64,000 nucleotides of DNA from Lytechinus variegatus (lineage: Eukaryota; Echinodermata; Echinoidea; Temnopleuroida; Toxopneustidae), in NCBI RefSeq assembly GCF_018143015.1, contig NC_054743.1, forward strand, positions 42,736,922 through 42,800,921, in the 5' to 3' direction. The position numbers and the translations under genes were made by a program. The notes below the pieces were generated by a model. The model saw only the letters and a program-made list of their open reading frames with translations, had not been told where the DNA came from and searched no databases. Position 1 is the first letter of the stretch; each line of letters opens with the position of its first letter. Shown here one piece after another: positions 45,501-58,912 of this stretch.

Positions 45501-48500
45501 AGAATTTTTCGAGGGAAAGTGGAGCCTGAAATAGTTGTTACAAAATCTGATGAGACTTACAGAGAGAAAAAAAATATGATTTACATATCAAACTCGAGCA
45601 TTTGAACTTAAACTCCAGTACTCGATAGCCCGTCGTCTCCGGCATACGGGGGGGTGGGGGCTTTTATCAACATTTTCTTTTTCAATTTCAATTCATTTAT
45701 TTGACATCCTTTAAAAACATGCAAACATATATACAACAACAAAGGAGTAAAAGAATTTAAATCACAGTATGAGCAATAAAACAAGGGTAGAAATATAAAA
45801 GAACTATAAAAGAAATGAAAAGAAAATGTAGTGGATGTAGGAAGTCAGAAAGGCCATTGACCTGTCAAAGCCGAATCTCTTGATTACTACATTATGGTAT
45901 GATTAAAAACACAAATAAAATAGTGGCAAAAAAATAGCAGTCACGAACATATCGACATCAACCCCTCCCTCCCACCCCCCCCCCCCCCCCGATAGGCAAT
46001 TGGAATTATTAACTATAAGTAGACAGTCGGTTTTGTTTCAATCTACGTTTAATTTTAAAATAATTTTCTGATAAGTTGTCAGATGAGACAACTTTCCTCA
46101 ATTCTGATTAAAGTCAGAAAAACTCTGTTAAACAGAAATTGTTGGATATGTCCCTTTATTGAAGGAGAATAATGTAAAATAAATTCTGAAGTTAAATAAG
46201 TGCTGTTGCTTCCCGTGTGTGTTATATATATCAATATCAAGGTTATACGTTATCTTTACCATTTTATGGAGTGTTCATGTACCAGATTGATCAATAACTT
46301 AACAATAGACTTAACAATAATAGCAATTATGAGGCGCCGTTCTATCTAGTTGCCTATTTAGTGGCTCACTATTATTACCCCGGCTGTAGCTCCAGCTGCT
46401 AAAAGCTGGAATATGAATAATTCATGAATACTTTTGCAACCAGATATTCACTCAAAGTCGTAATTACCAAGTAGACAATCAATGTGTCGCTTGCGTTACA
46501 CATGGTCATTATATAACCAATTACAATTAATGTTAAAAAGGAGTTTATGAATGCGTGACTGATTATCCAACCATATTGTTTTCCTTACGAGCACGTGGTC
46601 GAAAATAATTTATCATATTCCCTAATTCGTTTCTATGGCCGTAACAGGTGGATATATATGCTGGTGCCATCTTTATCCAACAAGCTTTCAACTGGAATAT
46701 CTATGCTTCTATCTTCATTCTCTTGGCTGTGACTGCGATCTATACAATCACAGGTTGTTAGAGGTTATGTTTTGTAATATTTGCAAGTGTCGAACGACAA
46801 TGAAAAAATACGAAATTATAGTAGTAAAGAAATTATTCAAAATATGATTACATAATCCATTTAATATGAATAAGAAGAATGGTGCATATTCTTGACATCG
46901 TAAGAGCAAAAATAAGTAAAATAGGAGATAACAAATAGTTAAAGGAATGTGAAATTGTACTTAGAATATTTTTTTCATCCGGATACAAACGTGGTAATGA
47001 AGTTGCGCTGATTATATTTTCACACCAAAATGGTCACATACAAGGGTTTTTCTGACATGGCCGTCTTAAGATCTTGGTAGGACCGCAGTAGGACCATGTT
47101 GAGACTGTCAGTATGAAATATGAACATCATCCAGAATGTACTTATATATTTTTTTTATTACCCCTCTTTTTCAGGTGGCTTAGCAGCTGTCATCTATACC
47201 GACACCCTTCAATCATTTGTCATGGTCATCGGTGGTATTGCCCTTATGGTGATAAGTAAGTCGATAAAAAAAGATTCATATAATAACCAGATTAACGGTC
47301 TCGTTATGATATGACGCTTGTGCATTATGTAGGACTTAACCCAATTTAAACTGGGGTTGCTAATTGACTCACTCGGTTTTTGGCTCGGAAATACGATAGG
47401 TATCGCCAAAGTTGGTCACAAAATCGCATTGGTTAGGAATTGTCTCACTAGGAGTATCTAGCATAACTAGAACAGATTTTAGCTACATTTTGTAACGAAT
47501 ATCTATATTCATGAATTTTGAATATGGGGCATTTAGATCGTCATACTGATATACTGATATGACGTCATGTTATTGGCCGAACAAATATCCAGTTTGAGTT
47601 TTATCCATGTGCATGATGATGATACATTATTAATTCATCTTTTATAGTGTTCATTATTTTCCAACAAATGTTAAAGATTTTTAATTGAATTCGTGGACAA
47701 ATTGTCTCGCTTCACCTTTATAATGCCATTAGAGTAAAAAATTATATTGGCCTGATTGCACAAAAACTGATCGTGGTGACTACACATGCGCTAAACAAAC
47801 GTGAACAATCTTTTTTTTTTCTTTATTTCTTTTAAATCATTTTCCTTATTCAGGTTTCATGGAAATCGGTGGTCTGGAGGGTTTGATGCTGGAGTACATG
47901 CAAGCCATCCCATCATCGGTTCTTAACGATACCAATACCAGCTGTGGGTATCCCAGGGAAGATGCCTTCAGTATGATGAGACACCCTCTAACCTCCGACC
48001 AGCCTTGGCCCGGTACCATCATTGGTATCATGGTGATCGGGGTTTGGTATTGGTGTACGGATCAGGTATGGGATAATAACCCAATCTTATACTTCCTTAA
48101 AGTGATTGGTTAACATTGGTTTGACTTTTAAAAAAATCTGAGCTAGTAGGTCACACTTGTCACCTGTGTCTGTGATATGTTACAAGAATGAAATCCAGAA
48201 AAAATTGCGTTCAAAAATAATTATTTAGTGATTCAAAAATTGAAATATAAAGTGACCGGAAACACCATCTTAATTTCATCGCATACACTTATGTGTAATA
48301 TTTAGGCGTCTATAAGACGACTATTTACAAAATCGGGGTTTGCCTTGTAGTTTTAGCTCTTCATTCTCAATAATGGTTGTTTTCAGGGTTTATTTATTTA
48401 TTAGTTATAATACATGCACTTGTACACATGTTTCATCTTGGTTTGATAATTTTTTAAATCGGCTGCTCACAAAGTTAAACAATACCTTTAATTGAACTGT

Positions 48501-51500
48501 AGAGTGCGGTTTTCATGCGACACACACACGTTTGCGAAGGTTGCAATAAACAGTTTTTGCTCTGCGATGGACGACGGATTGAAGAACGCAGCAAATATAT
48601 TGGAAGTACCCGTCAAATGACAATGAACCATAGCTGGTAGGACTTTGTCGACCAATGGTGAACCGGAACATCATCCAAGGTTTCGGAGCTGACGAAAAAA
48701 TTGTAAATAATGTAGTTTGGCCAGAGTCCAGGACGAAACTGCTGTTCTGATTGACAAAATTTCAACAAAGACTTTTTGTTTTTCAATGTCACAAAAGACA
48801 ACTGACAGTGGAGCGAAAACTCATAAATGTCACGATATGGCAATGTCCACCATGACTAGTGTCCATGGTGTTGGAAAAAGTGCGCCAATCGTGTGCTTGG
48901 GTTTGGAAGTCCTCGCCAACCAGTGACGGAGGTCTTTTATTGATTGTGTGTGTGTTTCCTGGGGCACCCCGTTACGCTTTTCTTCGCGATTCGTACCCGA
49001 ATATGTTTCAAAATCTTCGTCATACGAGTAAAATCATTGCAAACGTAAGCAAAGTTAGCAAAGCCCTCGTAGAGTTTTCGCAGATATCTTGCCTTATCGT
49101 AGGTCAATCAAGCTTAAACTGTCGATTGTAAGCTCCGACTATGGCTTTATAAAAGGTTATGCTCTATGTATTGTTTTGCTTTTTATTTATATGTAGGTCA
49201 TCGTGCAGCGTTCTCTTGCCGCCAAGAACGTAACGCACGCCAAGGGAGGGTCATTGGTGGCTGGCTACCTCAAACTTTTACCTCAGTTTCTTATCGTCAT
49301 GCCGGGTATGATTGCAAGGGTTTTATACACAGGTGAGAATGAATGATATGAAGAAAAATAGTGTTGACTTGCATGCGTAGTGAAACTATTAAAAACCTTA
49401 TGCACGTGACGTCATGATCCCAAAGCGCCACCCCTCAGAGGATATAAGAATATGCCTACACTGAGTTGGCAGATAAATTATGTGCCAGCTGCAGATCACC
49501 AACGGAAGGCAAAGACGTCAGCCTCTAAGATGGCGGCGTGATGACGTCAATTCAAAAGGTCTATTTGGATATCGCTTGTCGGAAACAGTTTGTTAAGTTC
49601 AAAACTTCGGGACACTTGCTTGCTTTCTGTCTCGCTTGTCTCCCGGCTTCACGATGACACTATATCTTTAAATATGTATAATTATATGCTCTGTCGTTTA
49701 CTGATTTTCTTCTTGCTTAAAAAAAATCTGAGCTGCATGGCTCATGATACAACTATTACATGTAAATAAAATGTGTTGTAAGGCATCATGATTTGCTTCA
49801 CAAAAGGGAACGATAACGAGTCATTTGAAGAACCAAACAGTTTTTCCCATTGAATGGATTATTACAAATATCCCCTTCTTTCTTCCATCCTCCTAATTCT
49901 TCCTAGTAGGTAAAGTAATTGTCACACCGAGGAAACCTAATCTCACCAACCGATGGTTTGTCGATTGAGAATGCCATCTATTTGGAATCGGTCCCAAATC
50001 AAATGTGTGACCGTAGCATAAAGGATAAAACGCCTAACCCGATCATGATAACTTTTACCCAGTCCATGTTTGTGTAACTGAATTGTATTCTCACTAGCAT
50101 TATTATCATTATTATCATCATTATTATTACTATTACTATTATTATTGTTATTTTGCAGATGAGGTTGCGTGTGTTGACAGTGAAGCCTGCACAGAGTACT
50201 GCCAGAATCCCAGCTCATGCTCAAACATTGCCTACCCTCTTCTTATCCTTCGGCTTATGCCAGTCGGTAAGTTTCTACTACTCATTCAGGTGCCCGCCTA
50301 CAACATGAAAGTCCGGGGTTCGATTCCCGGCACGACCCTTGACCAAAGCAATTTTATGATACATAGGTCTTTTATCTTTCATCAAATAAATAAAAAAATG
50401 CCTTATGAATAATTGATACCAACGTGTGCCCGTGTTAAAAAAATCAATCATTCAACAACTCTTACAAATCAGTGAGGGGAGTCTCATCATCGGGATAAAC
50501 TCGAACAGACGAAACTATAAGTCCCCAATTTGGTCACTTTTTTAATCAACATGTCATTTTGATACATGTGGTCTGACTTTAATAAACAATTGGAATGAAA
50601 TCCGGAGCCGAAAATAGTTATTATTAGTACTCAAAGTTTATAACACTCCTGATGAAAAAGGGTCTGGAAATATTTTTAGTTATTTTCATGTAAGTACTTT
50701 TTTAAGTGTCTTTCGTGATTGTTTTGTTTGTCATGTTTCAAGGTGCCAAGGGACTGATGATGGCAGTCATGATTGCTGCCCTCATGAGCTCTCTCACGTC
50801 CATTTTCAACAGCGGAAGTACGATCTTCACCATGGATGTATGGCGCCGTGTACGACCACAGGCGAGGAACACTGAATTGATGATTGTTGGAAGGTAGATC
50901 TCTTTTTACATTGATCAAAAAGTTCATCGTCCAAAATTTGCCTCATTCATTACACTTTATTCAAACATATTTCACTAAGAACTGTACAAAGTTATAACTG
51001 CTCAAAATAATGATTATCAGTGAGCAAACGTCTTGCTATTGAAGGTCAGCAGCAATGGTCAGTATCACACCTCCCTGGTCAGATCATGATAGATTTTGAG
51101 AAACGAATTTGTATTGGTATACATTTATGCTGTTTCCGAGTGTATGGCGACCAAAGAACGATATTAACGGGCCGGTCTTGCTCGCAATCACGCGTGCTTT
51201 ACCGTAGACCATGGACCTAGAGTAGACCTAGAAACTATTATCCAGATGATTAGTGACGCCAATACTAGTATGAGCAGTCGACACTGCTTACCTCCTTTAA
51301 AAAATCCACAAATGAAAAGAAGGAAAGACAATGGAAATTAGCTTTTCGTATCAAAAATCATACTCGCTCGCGACTTCTTAGAAAATTTGCCCGATGCACC
51401 AGTTTGGCGCCTCAAAGTCTTTGGCTGACTACGCCACTATACAGCCACATTGGCGAAAAATATTACATTTTTAGCAATGACAGATCCTCCTGTGTTTGTG

Positions 51501-54500
51501 CTAAGTCGGTTTTGTTTATGTAACTGTGTATGTCTACCCTCATCCAGGGCTCACATGCCTAATTCATTTCCCATAGACTCGTGTGTTAAAGTGGCACTTA
51601 AAAATAATTCATAAAAAATAAGGAGGAAATTCGAGGGTTGAATGTGTACTACCAGTGGATAGGATAAATGTCTGACATTCCATATCTGACCAGAAAAGGG
51701 TATTTCGACCGACTCATTTTAAAAATAAATCAGCATTTATGAAGACTACACCTGACGGGACCAAATTCATCACTTGGAGAGTAAAATGACCCTAATTCTT
51801 CCGCCAGTAAAAATATAGTTCCATAGTGGTGATATATCTTTCCAATTCGGAAAAAGTAAGTTCAGTAGGTACCCTCCCTAGAATCAGTGTTAGATTGTCA
51901 GTCATATTCATTCATTTTTGTCAATCAGCAATAACAAATTTAAAAGTTGAGCTATTGGCTCGAATGAATATCTATGGCCTGTCAGTTGTGATTAGGCCCG
52001 TGCAACCTCCACGGCTAGAAACCCTTAACTGGGTGTAAGATGACCAAAGTAAAATCCGAGAATTGTAACCCCGTACTACTTTATATTAGCAGGTCAAGCG
52101 TTCAAGTGGAAAACACTTGTAACATCGTTTTATCTATTTCAAGTGCTTTTCGCTTCTCGATTTTCTTTCAATGGTACCTCTCCAGCTGATCTAGGTGTTT
52201 TCATCAATGCTGGGTAATAAATGATTTTTTGTAATAATAGGCCTATAAAGCTCTATCAACTTCACTGAAAGACGAAGTTTATATATATATATGAACGCTA
52301 GTTGAAGCAAACACTCATTTCATTTTTTATATGTAAAAAACCAAGGTAAACTATCGCCATAAATATTATCATCGTAGATTTCGATCTAGGACAGTTACAC
52401 AAACTAACTTTGTGAAAAATAATCATGGAATCTAAACTATTGATTGATGATTGCTAGCACAGTTATGCACGTGTGGGCCAGTGCATTAACATTGCTTGGA
52501 AAAGGACTCGACATCTGAATGAAATGCCATGCTTGTTTTTATAAGTACTCGGCAATTACACAGTTTCTTTCAGAATCTTTTGGCACATTTTTTTTAATTC
52601 ATACACACAGATATTTTTGGTGGTGAATCTATTGGGTTCTGTACGAACTCATTTACAAGTTATCTTTATCAACCTCTAATCATTATTATTTCCCTTTTCT
52701 ATATGACCTTTGACCTTTCTATACAGGGTATTTGTGTTGATTTTAGTTGGGATAAGCATCCTTTGGGTTCCTATAGTCCAAGCTGCTCAAGGTGGCCAGC
52801 TATTCCAGTACATCCAATCTCTTCAGTCTTATTTCGCACCATCCATCTTCATATGTTTTGTCATGGGCGTGATCTGGCCAAGAACTAATGAACAGGTTGG
52901 TGCCCTTATCCCCCAGCACTCCTCCCCCATCACCCATCTTCCTTTATTCTCTCTCTCAACGTTTGTGGGAAGTCTCACATACACACACACACGCATCGAC
53001 ACACACAAATCTCTCTCCTAACTTTTTTGTCTTCTTTCTAAAAGTCCTCTTCGCATTTGACTATTGTATTGCATATTCTATTTTATTGATAATTATAATC
53101 ATGATTCCAGGCGATGTTCCACGAAAATCTGAGTGTGACTGATCAAATCCGCATGAATTTAACTTGTCTCATAACCACCCGACTAATTTGATATGTTATT
53201 AAGCTGGCCTAAAAAATACCATGCTTACAGATATATCGGAATGTAATGTCATGCATTGTTTTTTTAAACTTAAATCAAAGGGGGCTTTCTGGGGTCTGGT
53301 AGCCGGTGTGGCCCTTGGCCTGACTAGGATGATCCTGGACATCATATACCCTTCCCCAGCCTGCGGGGTAGAGGACACCAGACCCGGTATTGTTAGTGGG
53401 GTCCACTTCCTCTACTACAACTGTATCGTGACCCTGGTATCTTTGGTCGTCACCATAGCTGTCAGTCTGATTACAGAGAAACCCTTGCCTGAACAGGTAA
53501 TACGCATTGGACTCTTGGTAAAATGATCTTATCATGCTTACGAAGGTTATTTCCTTGCCCCGCATACAGGTTCCCTGAAAGTTTTCCTTAAACAGTACTT
53601 TGGAACCTTTTTAGGTTCTTTACAAAACCATTTAATGTTCCTTAAGCATATAAAGAATCTTTCCTCGAGGGAACCAAATACGGGCCGAAAGAGTTCTTAT
53701 CAGCACCTATTGTTTAGACTTTACATTGTCAGAGTCTGACAAGTTATAACATAGCATGCAATAAACCACAATTAATTGCCTGTATATCTTTTAGCAGAAT
53801 GAAAGTAAAGTGATCAAAATTTGGTCAAGGAGGAAAACACACGAATTATTACAAAATATCCTTGGTGTATCAGGTCTAAAATGATTTATCGCCTTACTCA
53901 TTTTGCTAATGAAGCGCAGGAATTCTGAGTCGGGCCCTAATAAATACTGACTCCGATGATAAAGAGGATAGACTGATAAACAAATTGTAATGCACGTTTG
54001 AATGCAAATTATAAATATTTGTGAGCAAAACTGTTCTTTATAGGGTCCTTTTTAGAAAAAAACTTTTTGCTCCTTTTATATAGGTCATGGGTAAGACTTA
54101 CTGGACCAGAGGAATGGACATCAAAGCGGGTGACAAAAATGGGAAGACCACTGATCCTGAACAGAACCCTGAGGCTGTGGAAATGAACAAGAGCAAAGAG
54201 GCCAACGAAGCCACCCAAGATGAAGTGAAAAGGGCACCGGGAGACAGAGAGGGCGCTTTGGAGGCTGAGCCAGCACCGCAAAACACGACTGAAAACGACG
54301 GTATTTAAAATTTCCTTTTCTGCATAAACTCTGGGACTCTGACACAGTGTCAATTCTGTGATCTTTAAATTGAGGTTCTTTTCATTCATTTTCGGACTTG
54401 AAATTAGTTTGGAGAAATCGTGATCATTGCACGAACTTTTTATCAATATATCAATGCAAATGAAGGAACTGAAAGCAAATACTAGTAGTTTGCTACTCAA

Positions 54501-55470
54501 TCGAGGAAATAGGGAGTTTTCGCAACGTGACGCAGATTTCGAATCGTAGAGAATGTATTGTCAAATGCCCTTCATGACAATGAAGTCATTATCGAGGATT
54601 GCTGAATCGAATCAGTAGTTTCGTCCTTGACTTTAGCAAACGACATGTTTGCCACTTTTCGTCAGCTTCCAGACGGATGGCGAAACTTCTTTTACGATTC
54701 AACAGTTTCCGACAAAGACCTCTCAGCTTTTCATTCGACTACCATTTTCAAGACATTTGCATTGTTTTAAGATTCGTTCTGCGTCGCGGTGAAAAAATCC
54801 TTTCGGTACCCAGGTCCAGATCAAGTTTAATGATCAGAGGCCTGCCATTATTATAATAGTTATTTTTACGATTGGCAGCGGTAGGTTTGAAACTGAGCAA
54901 AATTCAGTCGAACATGCACACCACGTCCAATACAGAACGTCCCAGAAAAAGAATTGGAACTTGAAATTTTTTTGTAACACGATAGTTTATCATGTCCGCA
55001 AGGATTTATCCTAAAACACTGCATAATACGCTCATATGGCAGAGTGTATAAAGTGATTAAACTATGGAAGATGGGAGTGCTGTAGTGTTCTTGTTTTTAT
55101 AAAAGAGTAGTCGAGTGGGAAACCTTCAAACCTTAGTATAGGATAAAAATTATATCCCTATATGCTCTAAGCAGTTTGACTTTGTCCTTGTAATTCTAAT
55201 ACGTGAAAACGAGCTTTGATTCTGTCTGTGTCACTTTCATAATCATAATCATCTTCGTAATTTTTTCCCCTCTGAATCATAGAAACCTCTGTTTTGAAGA
55301 GATGTGTCTATTGGTTTCTTGGTTACAACCCTAAGGACGACCACGAAGTGCCGGACGAGGCCAGCATGATCAAGAGCATTGACGAGAATCCGATGTGGCA
55401 AAAGTTCACCCTTGTCAACGCAATCATATTATGCGGAGTGTCAGTGGCAATGATGGTCTGGTGGTGGTAA
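30510..55470 (+). CDS. SLC5A9-like: Sodium/sugar cotransporter, SLC5A (SGLT) family, 15 exons
   Basis: Plasma-membrane symporter that couples sodium entry to sugar uptake. Exons: 30510-30590, 41740-41811, 42220-42324, 44381-44440, 45393-45497, 46648-46753, 47175-47255, 47854-48065, 49197-49332, 50159-50266, 50743-50893, 52727-52895, 53281-53496, 54084-54300, 55283-55470. They total 2007 nt (668 residues) with all phases consistent; human SGLT1 has 664 residues and also 15 exons. Sugar- and gate-site residues known from SGLT1 are kept: His65 (in NIGTGHF), Glu84, Tyr269-Trp270 (WYWCTDQ), Lys300 and Gln436 (YIQ). The sodium-site Ser371/Ser372 ([11 protein letters not shown]) are also present. 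By eye it is closest to SGLT4 (AKGGS, PVGxKGLM, DVWRR, YPSPACG). A hydrophilic, Glu/Lys-rich loop (about 545-605) precedes the last membrane helix, which ends in WWW-stop. Exact substrate and orthology within SLC5A1/2/4/9/10 cannot be settled here. Confidence 0.95.
32748..32905 (+). mobile_element. 5'-truncated SINE, family A
   Basis: Carries only the body and tail: tgggtaccagtaggaagtaa, gaacgcctagcttagccggg, ggagcgccttgagcacct, then an ATT/AGT-rich tail. This is the complement of the tail part of 8661-8938. It lies inside an intron of the nested gene. Confidence 0.8.
33110..33405 (+). repeat. ~39-bp coding minisatellite
   Basis: Six to seven copies of a unit containing tttgccatgctcaccatc, in frame over the nested gene and reading as [12 protein letters not shown]. 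Units vary in length by multiples of three, as expected if frame was once under selection. Confidence 0.85.
36526..36657. repeat. Hairpin MITE with GGGGCCCGTTGCAGAAAG ends, copy 1
   Basis: Ends ggggcccgttgcagaaagag and ctttctgcaatggactc are inverted. Related to 43594-43740. Diverged at the right end. Non-coding. Confidence 0.7.
37959..38186. repeat. Hairpin repeat with CACACCAG core, third copy
   Basis: Ends tgcaaaacaccagcacggaa and its complement near 38140-38186. Internal ccacaccagaaaagtgtt and aatacttctctggtg pair. Same family as 9486-9676 and 24961-25182. Confidence 0.72.
38679..38768. repeat. ~40-bp palindrome with an 8-base loop
   Basis: The arm attcatttttcgttgttttg continues to 38717 and returns as its complement from 38726, with about four mismatches. 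AT-rich. It could extrude as a cruciform or be a minimal hairpin element. Confidence 0.75.
40812..41308. mobile_element. 497-bp TTAA-flanked MITE, second copy
   Basis: Close copy of 3264-3757, with TTAA at 40808-40811 and 41309-41312 and terminal aggggaagttcaccct. High similarity along the full length suggests fairly recent activity of the family. SLC5A intron 1. Confidence 0.88.
42325..44380. other. SLC5A intron 3
   Basis: A short C-run repeat at 42590-42660 and the hairpin MITE at 43594-43740; otherwise AT-rich sequence without exon signals or recognisable repeats. Confidence 0.5.
43594..43740. repeat. Hairpin MITE with GGGGCCTGTTGCAGAAAG ends, copy 2
   Basis: Near-perfect inverted ends, ggggcctgttgcagaaagag against ctctttctgcaacgggcccc. 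Inside, cgcaact and agttgcg phrases continue the hairpin. 147 bases, non-coding. Confidence 0.8.
46331..46414 (-). repeat. SINE fragment
   Basis: The phrases gaggcgccgtt and accccggctgtagctccagct match the middle of the SINE at 56970-57256 (gaggcgcgttg, ccccggctttagctcgagct). Both ends are lost. Confidence 0.5.
48066..49196. other. SLC5A intron 8
   Basis: No exon or clear repeat boundary. The stretch about 48500-49135 is less AT-rich than its surroundings and has phrases such as gacgaaac/ttcgtc on both sides, suggesting an unclassified insertion with weak inverted symmetry. Confidence 0.35.
50286..50405 (+). mobile_element. tRNA-like SINE fragment, SLC5A intron 10
   Basis: Contains a good B box in gtccggggttcgattcccgg after gcccgcctacaacatgaaa. 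No A-box half with a proper acceptor stem, so not a tRNA gene. It begins 20 bases after exon 10. Confidence 0.6.
50894..52726. other. SLC5A intron 11
   Basis: About 1.8 kb with no exon signal and no repeat that I can bound. A short (TA)n run lies at 52280-52292. Confidence 0.45.
53560..53710. repeat. Repeat rich in GGTTCYTTA-type phrases, SLC5A intron 13
   Basis: The phrases ggttccct, ggaacctttttaggttct, aaccatttaatgttcctt and gggaaccaaat recur in both orientations over 150 bases, as in a small inverted-repeat element. Boundaries are approximate. Confidence 0.45.
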
Positions 55471-55599
55471 AGAGATGCATTCCCCGAACACGTCTATCCC
55501 CACCTGGAAAAAAAAACTCCGGTTTTCTGGGTTGAATTTGATTGTATAAAAAAATTGAGTAAAATTCATTAAGCAAAATGCTGAAAAAGTCGTCAAAAT

Positions 55600-55990
55600 C
55601 TGAAGGCGAAAACGCTCAGAAACAGAGCTGACATGTCCAAATCAACTTCTGCAGGATTGAGCCGAGATAGATCAATCATGCAGGACCCAGGCCAACAGCC
55701 TCGAAAAGGAACTGTCAGGTCTAAATCAACTCGTGCAAGATCTTTCACTGATGTCCAAATTAACGTCTGTAAAAGTCTGCAGAAGGTTACGATTGATCAT
55801 CTAGCTGCAGGATCCAGGCCAAAACGCCTGGAAACGAAATAATCCAAATCGGTTCTAACTGATATTTCAAACTTCATGATAGATCCCGGAACTGCGCGGG
55901 ATTGATCCAAGTCAAAACACCTGGGGACGGAACTGACAAGTCAAAAACAACTCCTCTCCGGGACCAGAATGGAGTATGATCTTCTTTGCA
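55600..55990 (+). repeat. Degenerate ~100-bp tandem repeat in the SLC5A 3' region
   Basis: About three to four units share ggatccaggccaaaacgcct, ggaacgaactga-like and catgtccaaatcaact phrases (anchors near 55682, 55810 and 55903). It starts 130 bases after the stop codon, so it may be transcribed as 3' untranslated sequence. Confidence 0.65.
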
Positions 55991-56969
55991 GGCTACGGAA
56001 AGGAGGGGTAATTAAACCAAGGCCTTTCAAGTGACCGACTACAGTTAGCAAGAGATAAATGGTATCCATGCAAGCAATCATATGGGAATTACATTCTGGC
56101 GAGAGTTTGGTGTTTGAAATGATTTTAAACTTAGTTGACTAAATCAATTATTGGTGGTCATTCCTCCACCTCTCCAAAATCAGATTGTGAGAACCCATGA
56201 CCTCCTGGTAAGCTCTTGTAACCGTTCTTCTACAAGTGTGACCTCTCGTTAAATGTTTATTTTGTGGAATTCTTTCCAAGGGCATGTGTTGGTATACAGG
56301 GTCTTAAAAGAGATTAATAGGGCCCCCTTGAAATAGATAGCCACAAATTTCCAGAATGTCAACGGTTTCTAGACTTGTAATTCTCGATGATTCAAATGTC
56401 GATCAATTCTACCTCTATTGTCAATCACTCAGATAAGTATCATGAGGTCTGTTATCATTCGATGATATAACTATATAGTAATAAAAAAACATTAACAAAT
56501 AACCCTGCACTATCAACGACTAAAATATTGTCATCAATGGTTGATCTTTTACATATTTATGTTTAGGTTAATCCCTAATAATTATGGCTTCCAAATGGAG
56601 AAATATTAGTTTTGAGGCGAGTTCTCCAACAACCAACAAGTATTATTATACCAGTAATATGGAACCCATAGACATCGTTTTTGTTGAGGTACTTCGATTG
56701 GTGAGAGGTATTATGTTTTTATCTACTAGCATGACTAGTATTAGTTAAGAATTACCATACGGTCTTTAACAATCGCTTGCAGAAAGCATGTTACATATCA
56801 ACTGGTACTTATCATGTATGGGCGAGCATGCACGTTATACATGTTCCTGGGTTGTTGTGATTAATGTGTTAATGCTTAAATAGATAAGATGTGGGTCATA
56901 TAAATTATAATCATGAAACACCGTATAAGTATTGCTTGAGGGAAAATACTACTAGCAACCGTTGCCATG
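55991..56969. other. SLC5A downstream region
   Basis: Non-coding, with no bounded repeat. No canonical AATAAA closely follows the stop codon. Candidate signals lie further on, at about 57504 (cccaataaagctc) and 57920 (gaaataaag), so the transcript end is unresolved. Confidence 0.4.
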
Positions 56970-57256
56970 GTAATAATAATAATAATAGGCATTCATATTG
57001 CCCCATCTATCTAGAAATATTATATTCCGAGGCGCGTTGTTATTATTATTTCCCCGGCTTTAGCTCGAGCTGCCTCTCAGCGCTCATGCATTCAAGGAAT
57101 TAATCCTACCAGTTACCCATTCACCTCACCTGGGTCGAGTGCAGCACAATGTGGATAAATTTCTTGCTGAAGGAAATTACACCATGGCTGGGATTAGAAC
57201 CCACGACCCTCTGTTTCAAAGTCAGAAGACTTATCCACTGGGTCACAATGCTCCAC
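56970..57256 (-). mobile_element. tRNA-derived SINE, family A
   Basis: Minus-strand element with head gtggagcattgtgacccag, a B-box-like region (gggttctaatccc, one base off the usual C) and body phrases identical to the other copies; the tail is ATT-rich at 56970-56990. It supplies the uninterrupted sequence used to define the nested insertion at 21819-21992. Confidence 0.85.
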
Positions 57257-58876
57257 AATAATGGTACTCATCGGGTCTACCTATGGAACATTCATCACAA
57301 GGAATGCGCCAAAATTAATTTCTGAGCTCTTGTTAGTAAATCATAATGATATGAACTATGATAAACAATTGTTGCTATGGAAGAGAGGTCCCTTTATTAG
57401 CAACAGTTGCTATGACTAAATAGATCAAAACTCTTGTGCTATAAGGGAATATGCTTTAGATTAATTTATTGTGACATATCGCTCGTGAAACTGTAATTTC
57501 CTCAAGCCCAATAAAGCTCAGTTACAGTTACAGTAAAAGTAAATATGTTACCTGGTAACCGTTGCTATATTTGGAAAACTCACGTTGGCACCCCTGCTAA
57601 AAATGTTTATATAATAACTTACTCTACCTTTGTGCCAAATTTCATGCTTGTACAATTTTCTTCTTTTTTCACCAATCACCCAGACTACAGTGGCTTTATG
57701 TATATTGCATGTAGATAAAACGCATCATTGATATTTGATCCCATTTCTTATTTTCCTTTGTGATACTGCCAATGCAAGAATAATTTTGTTGGAAAATTTG
57801 AATCCTTGTGTTGTTATTACATTTGTGTATATTTACAAATTAAAAATATGTGAAATATAATATGCATGACTCCCTTTATCTGTATTTTCTGTCGGAATGT
57901 GGATGGGTTCACGTTTAAAGAAATAAAGATATAAAACATTTAACGTTTAGTTAGGGGGGTGGTCAGTTAATCATTAGTAAAAAATGAGATAATATAATTG
58001 TTTTTGAGTGGCAAAGTACATGTCGTAAACATGGTAAAGAATGCTTCTCGACCACCATGTCCTCGTTTGGTCTGTAATTACCCCCCCCCCCCCTTCCCCT
58101 TTCTCCCTCAACAAAAAATGAAGGACAAATAAATTTTAAAAAGCACCTCCCTAACCTTCATCATGTTCATAACGGATTTGTCACACAACGCAAATGGATT
58201 TATGAAAACTTTACAAAATATATGTGTTCTCTCTTTTTGAGCGGAAGGTGCACAAAATGTCACATAACCTGAAGCGAAATACATCACGTGATCACATTTG
58301 ATCACTAGAAAGACTCCTGTGTACTTGAGTAAAGAGTACTTGATGGTTATGCGATATCATACACTGGACACCTGCCTACCCCGCACTTGTCACCCATTGT
58401 CCAAAAAAAAATCAAAACAACGCAAACGTTTGGGCTATTGTTATCGATTTCACTTCTCTAAACATCACCTAACACATGACCTTCATCAGCTGAACTATTA
58501 AATATCTATTGTAATAGGAAACGCTTGGCATGCTTGGTATTGCCGTTTTCTCTACTTTGCTTGAGTTGACATGTTCCATTCAACTTCAGTACAACAAAAT
58601 CAGAATTATCATGCAATCATGAAAAAGAAATACTTTTTCTTCGGGCTTTTTCTGGAATTCTGCATCTTTTCAACTTTTATAATACAGATATGAAATCGTA
58701 GAAAACCATTTAAATAATCCCGTTTTCATGTTATATTGTAGCATAGCCTGAATTTGGCATACCAACATAAAACGTGTATCAAGTTATTATGAGGTAGCAT
58801 AGCTCCAATTTGCAGAGCCCCCATGTAATCCAGTATTTAAATTACTGATGGAGCTACCCTGCTAAAATAAAACTAA
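57257..58876. other. Intergenic, mostly featureless
   Basis: AT-rich, with a C run at 58080-58093. The phrase gcaaccgttgcyatgg recurs in variants around 56953, 57400 and 57555. No credible gene. Confidence 0.4.
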
Positions 58877-58881
58877 AGAGA

Positions 58882-58912
<31 letters not shown>

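Noticed and set aside
54009-54500. 163-residue minus-strand frame
   Set aside because: Antisense of SLC5A exon 14, whose sense frame is well supported.
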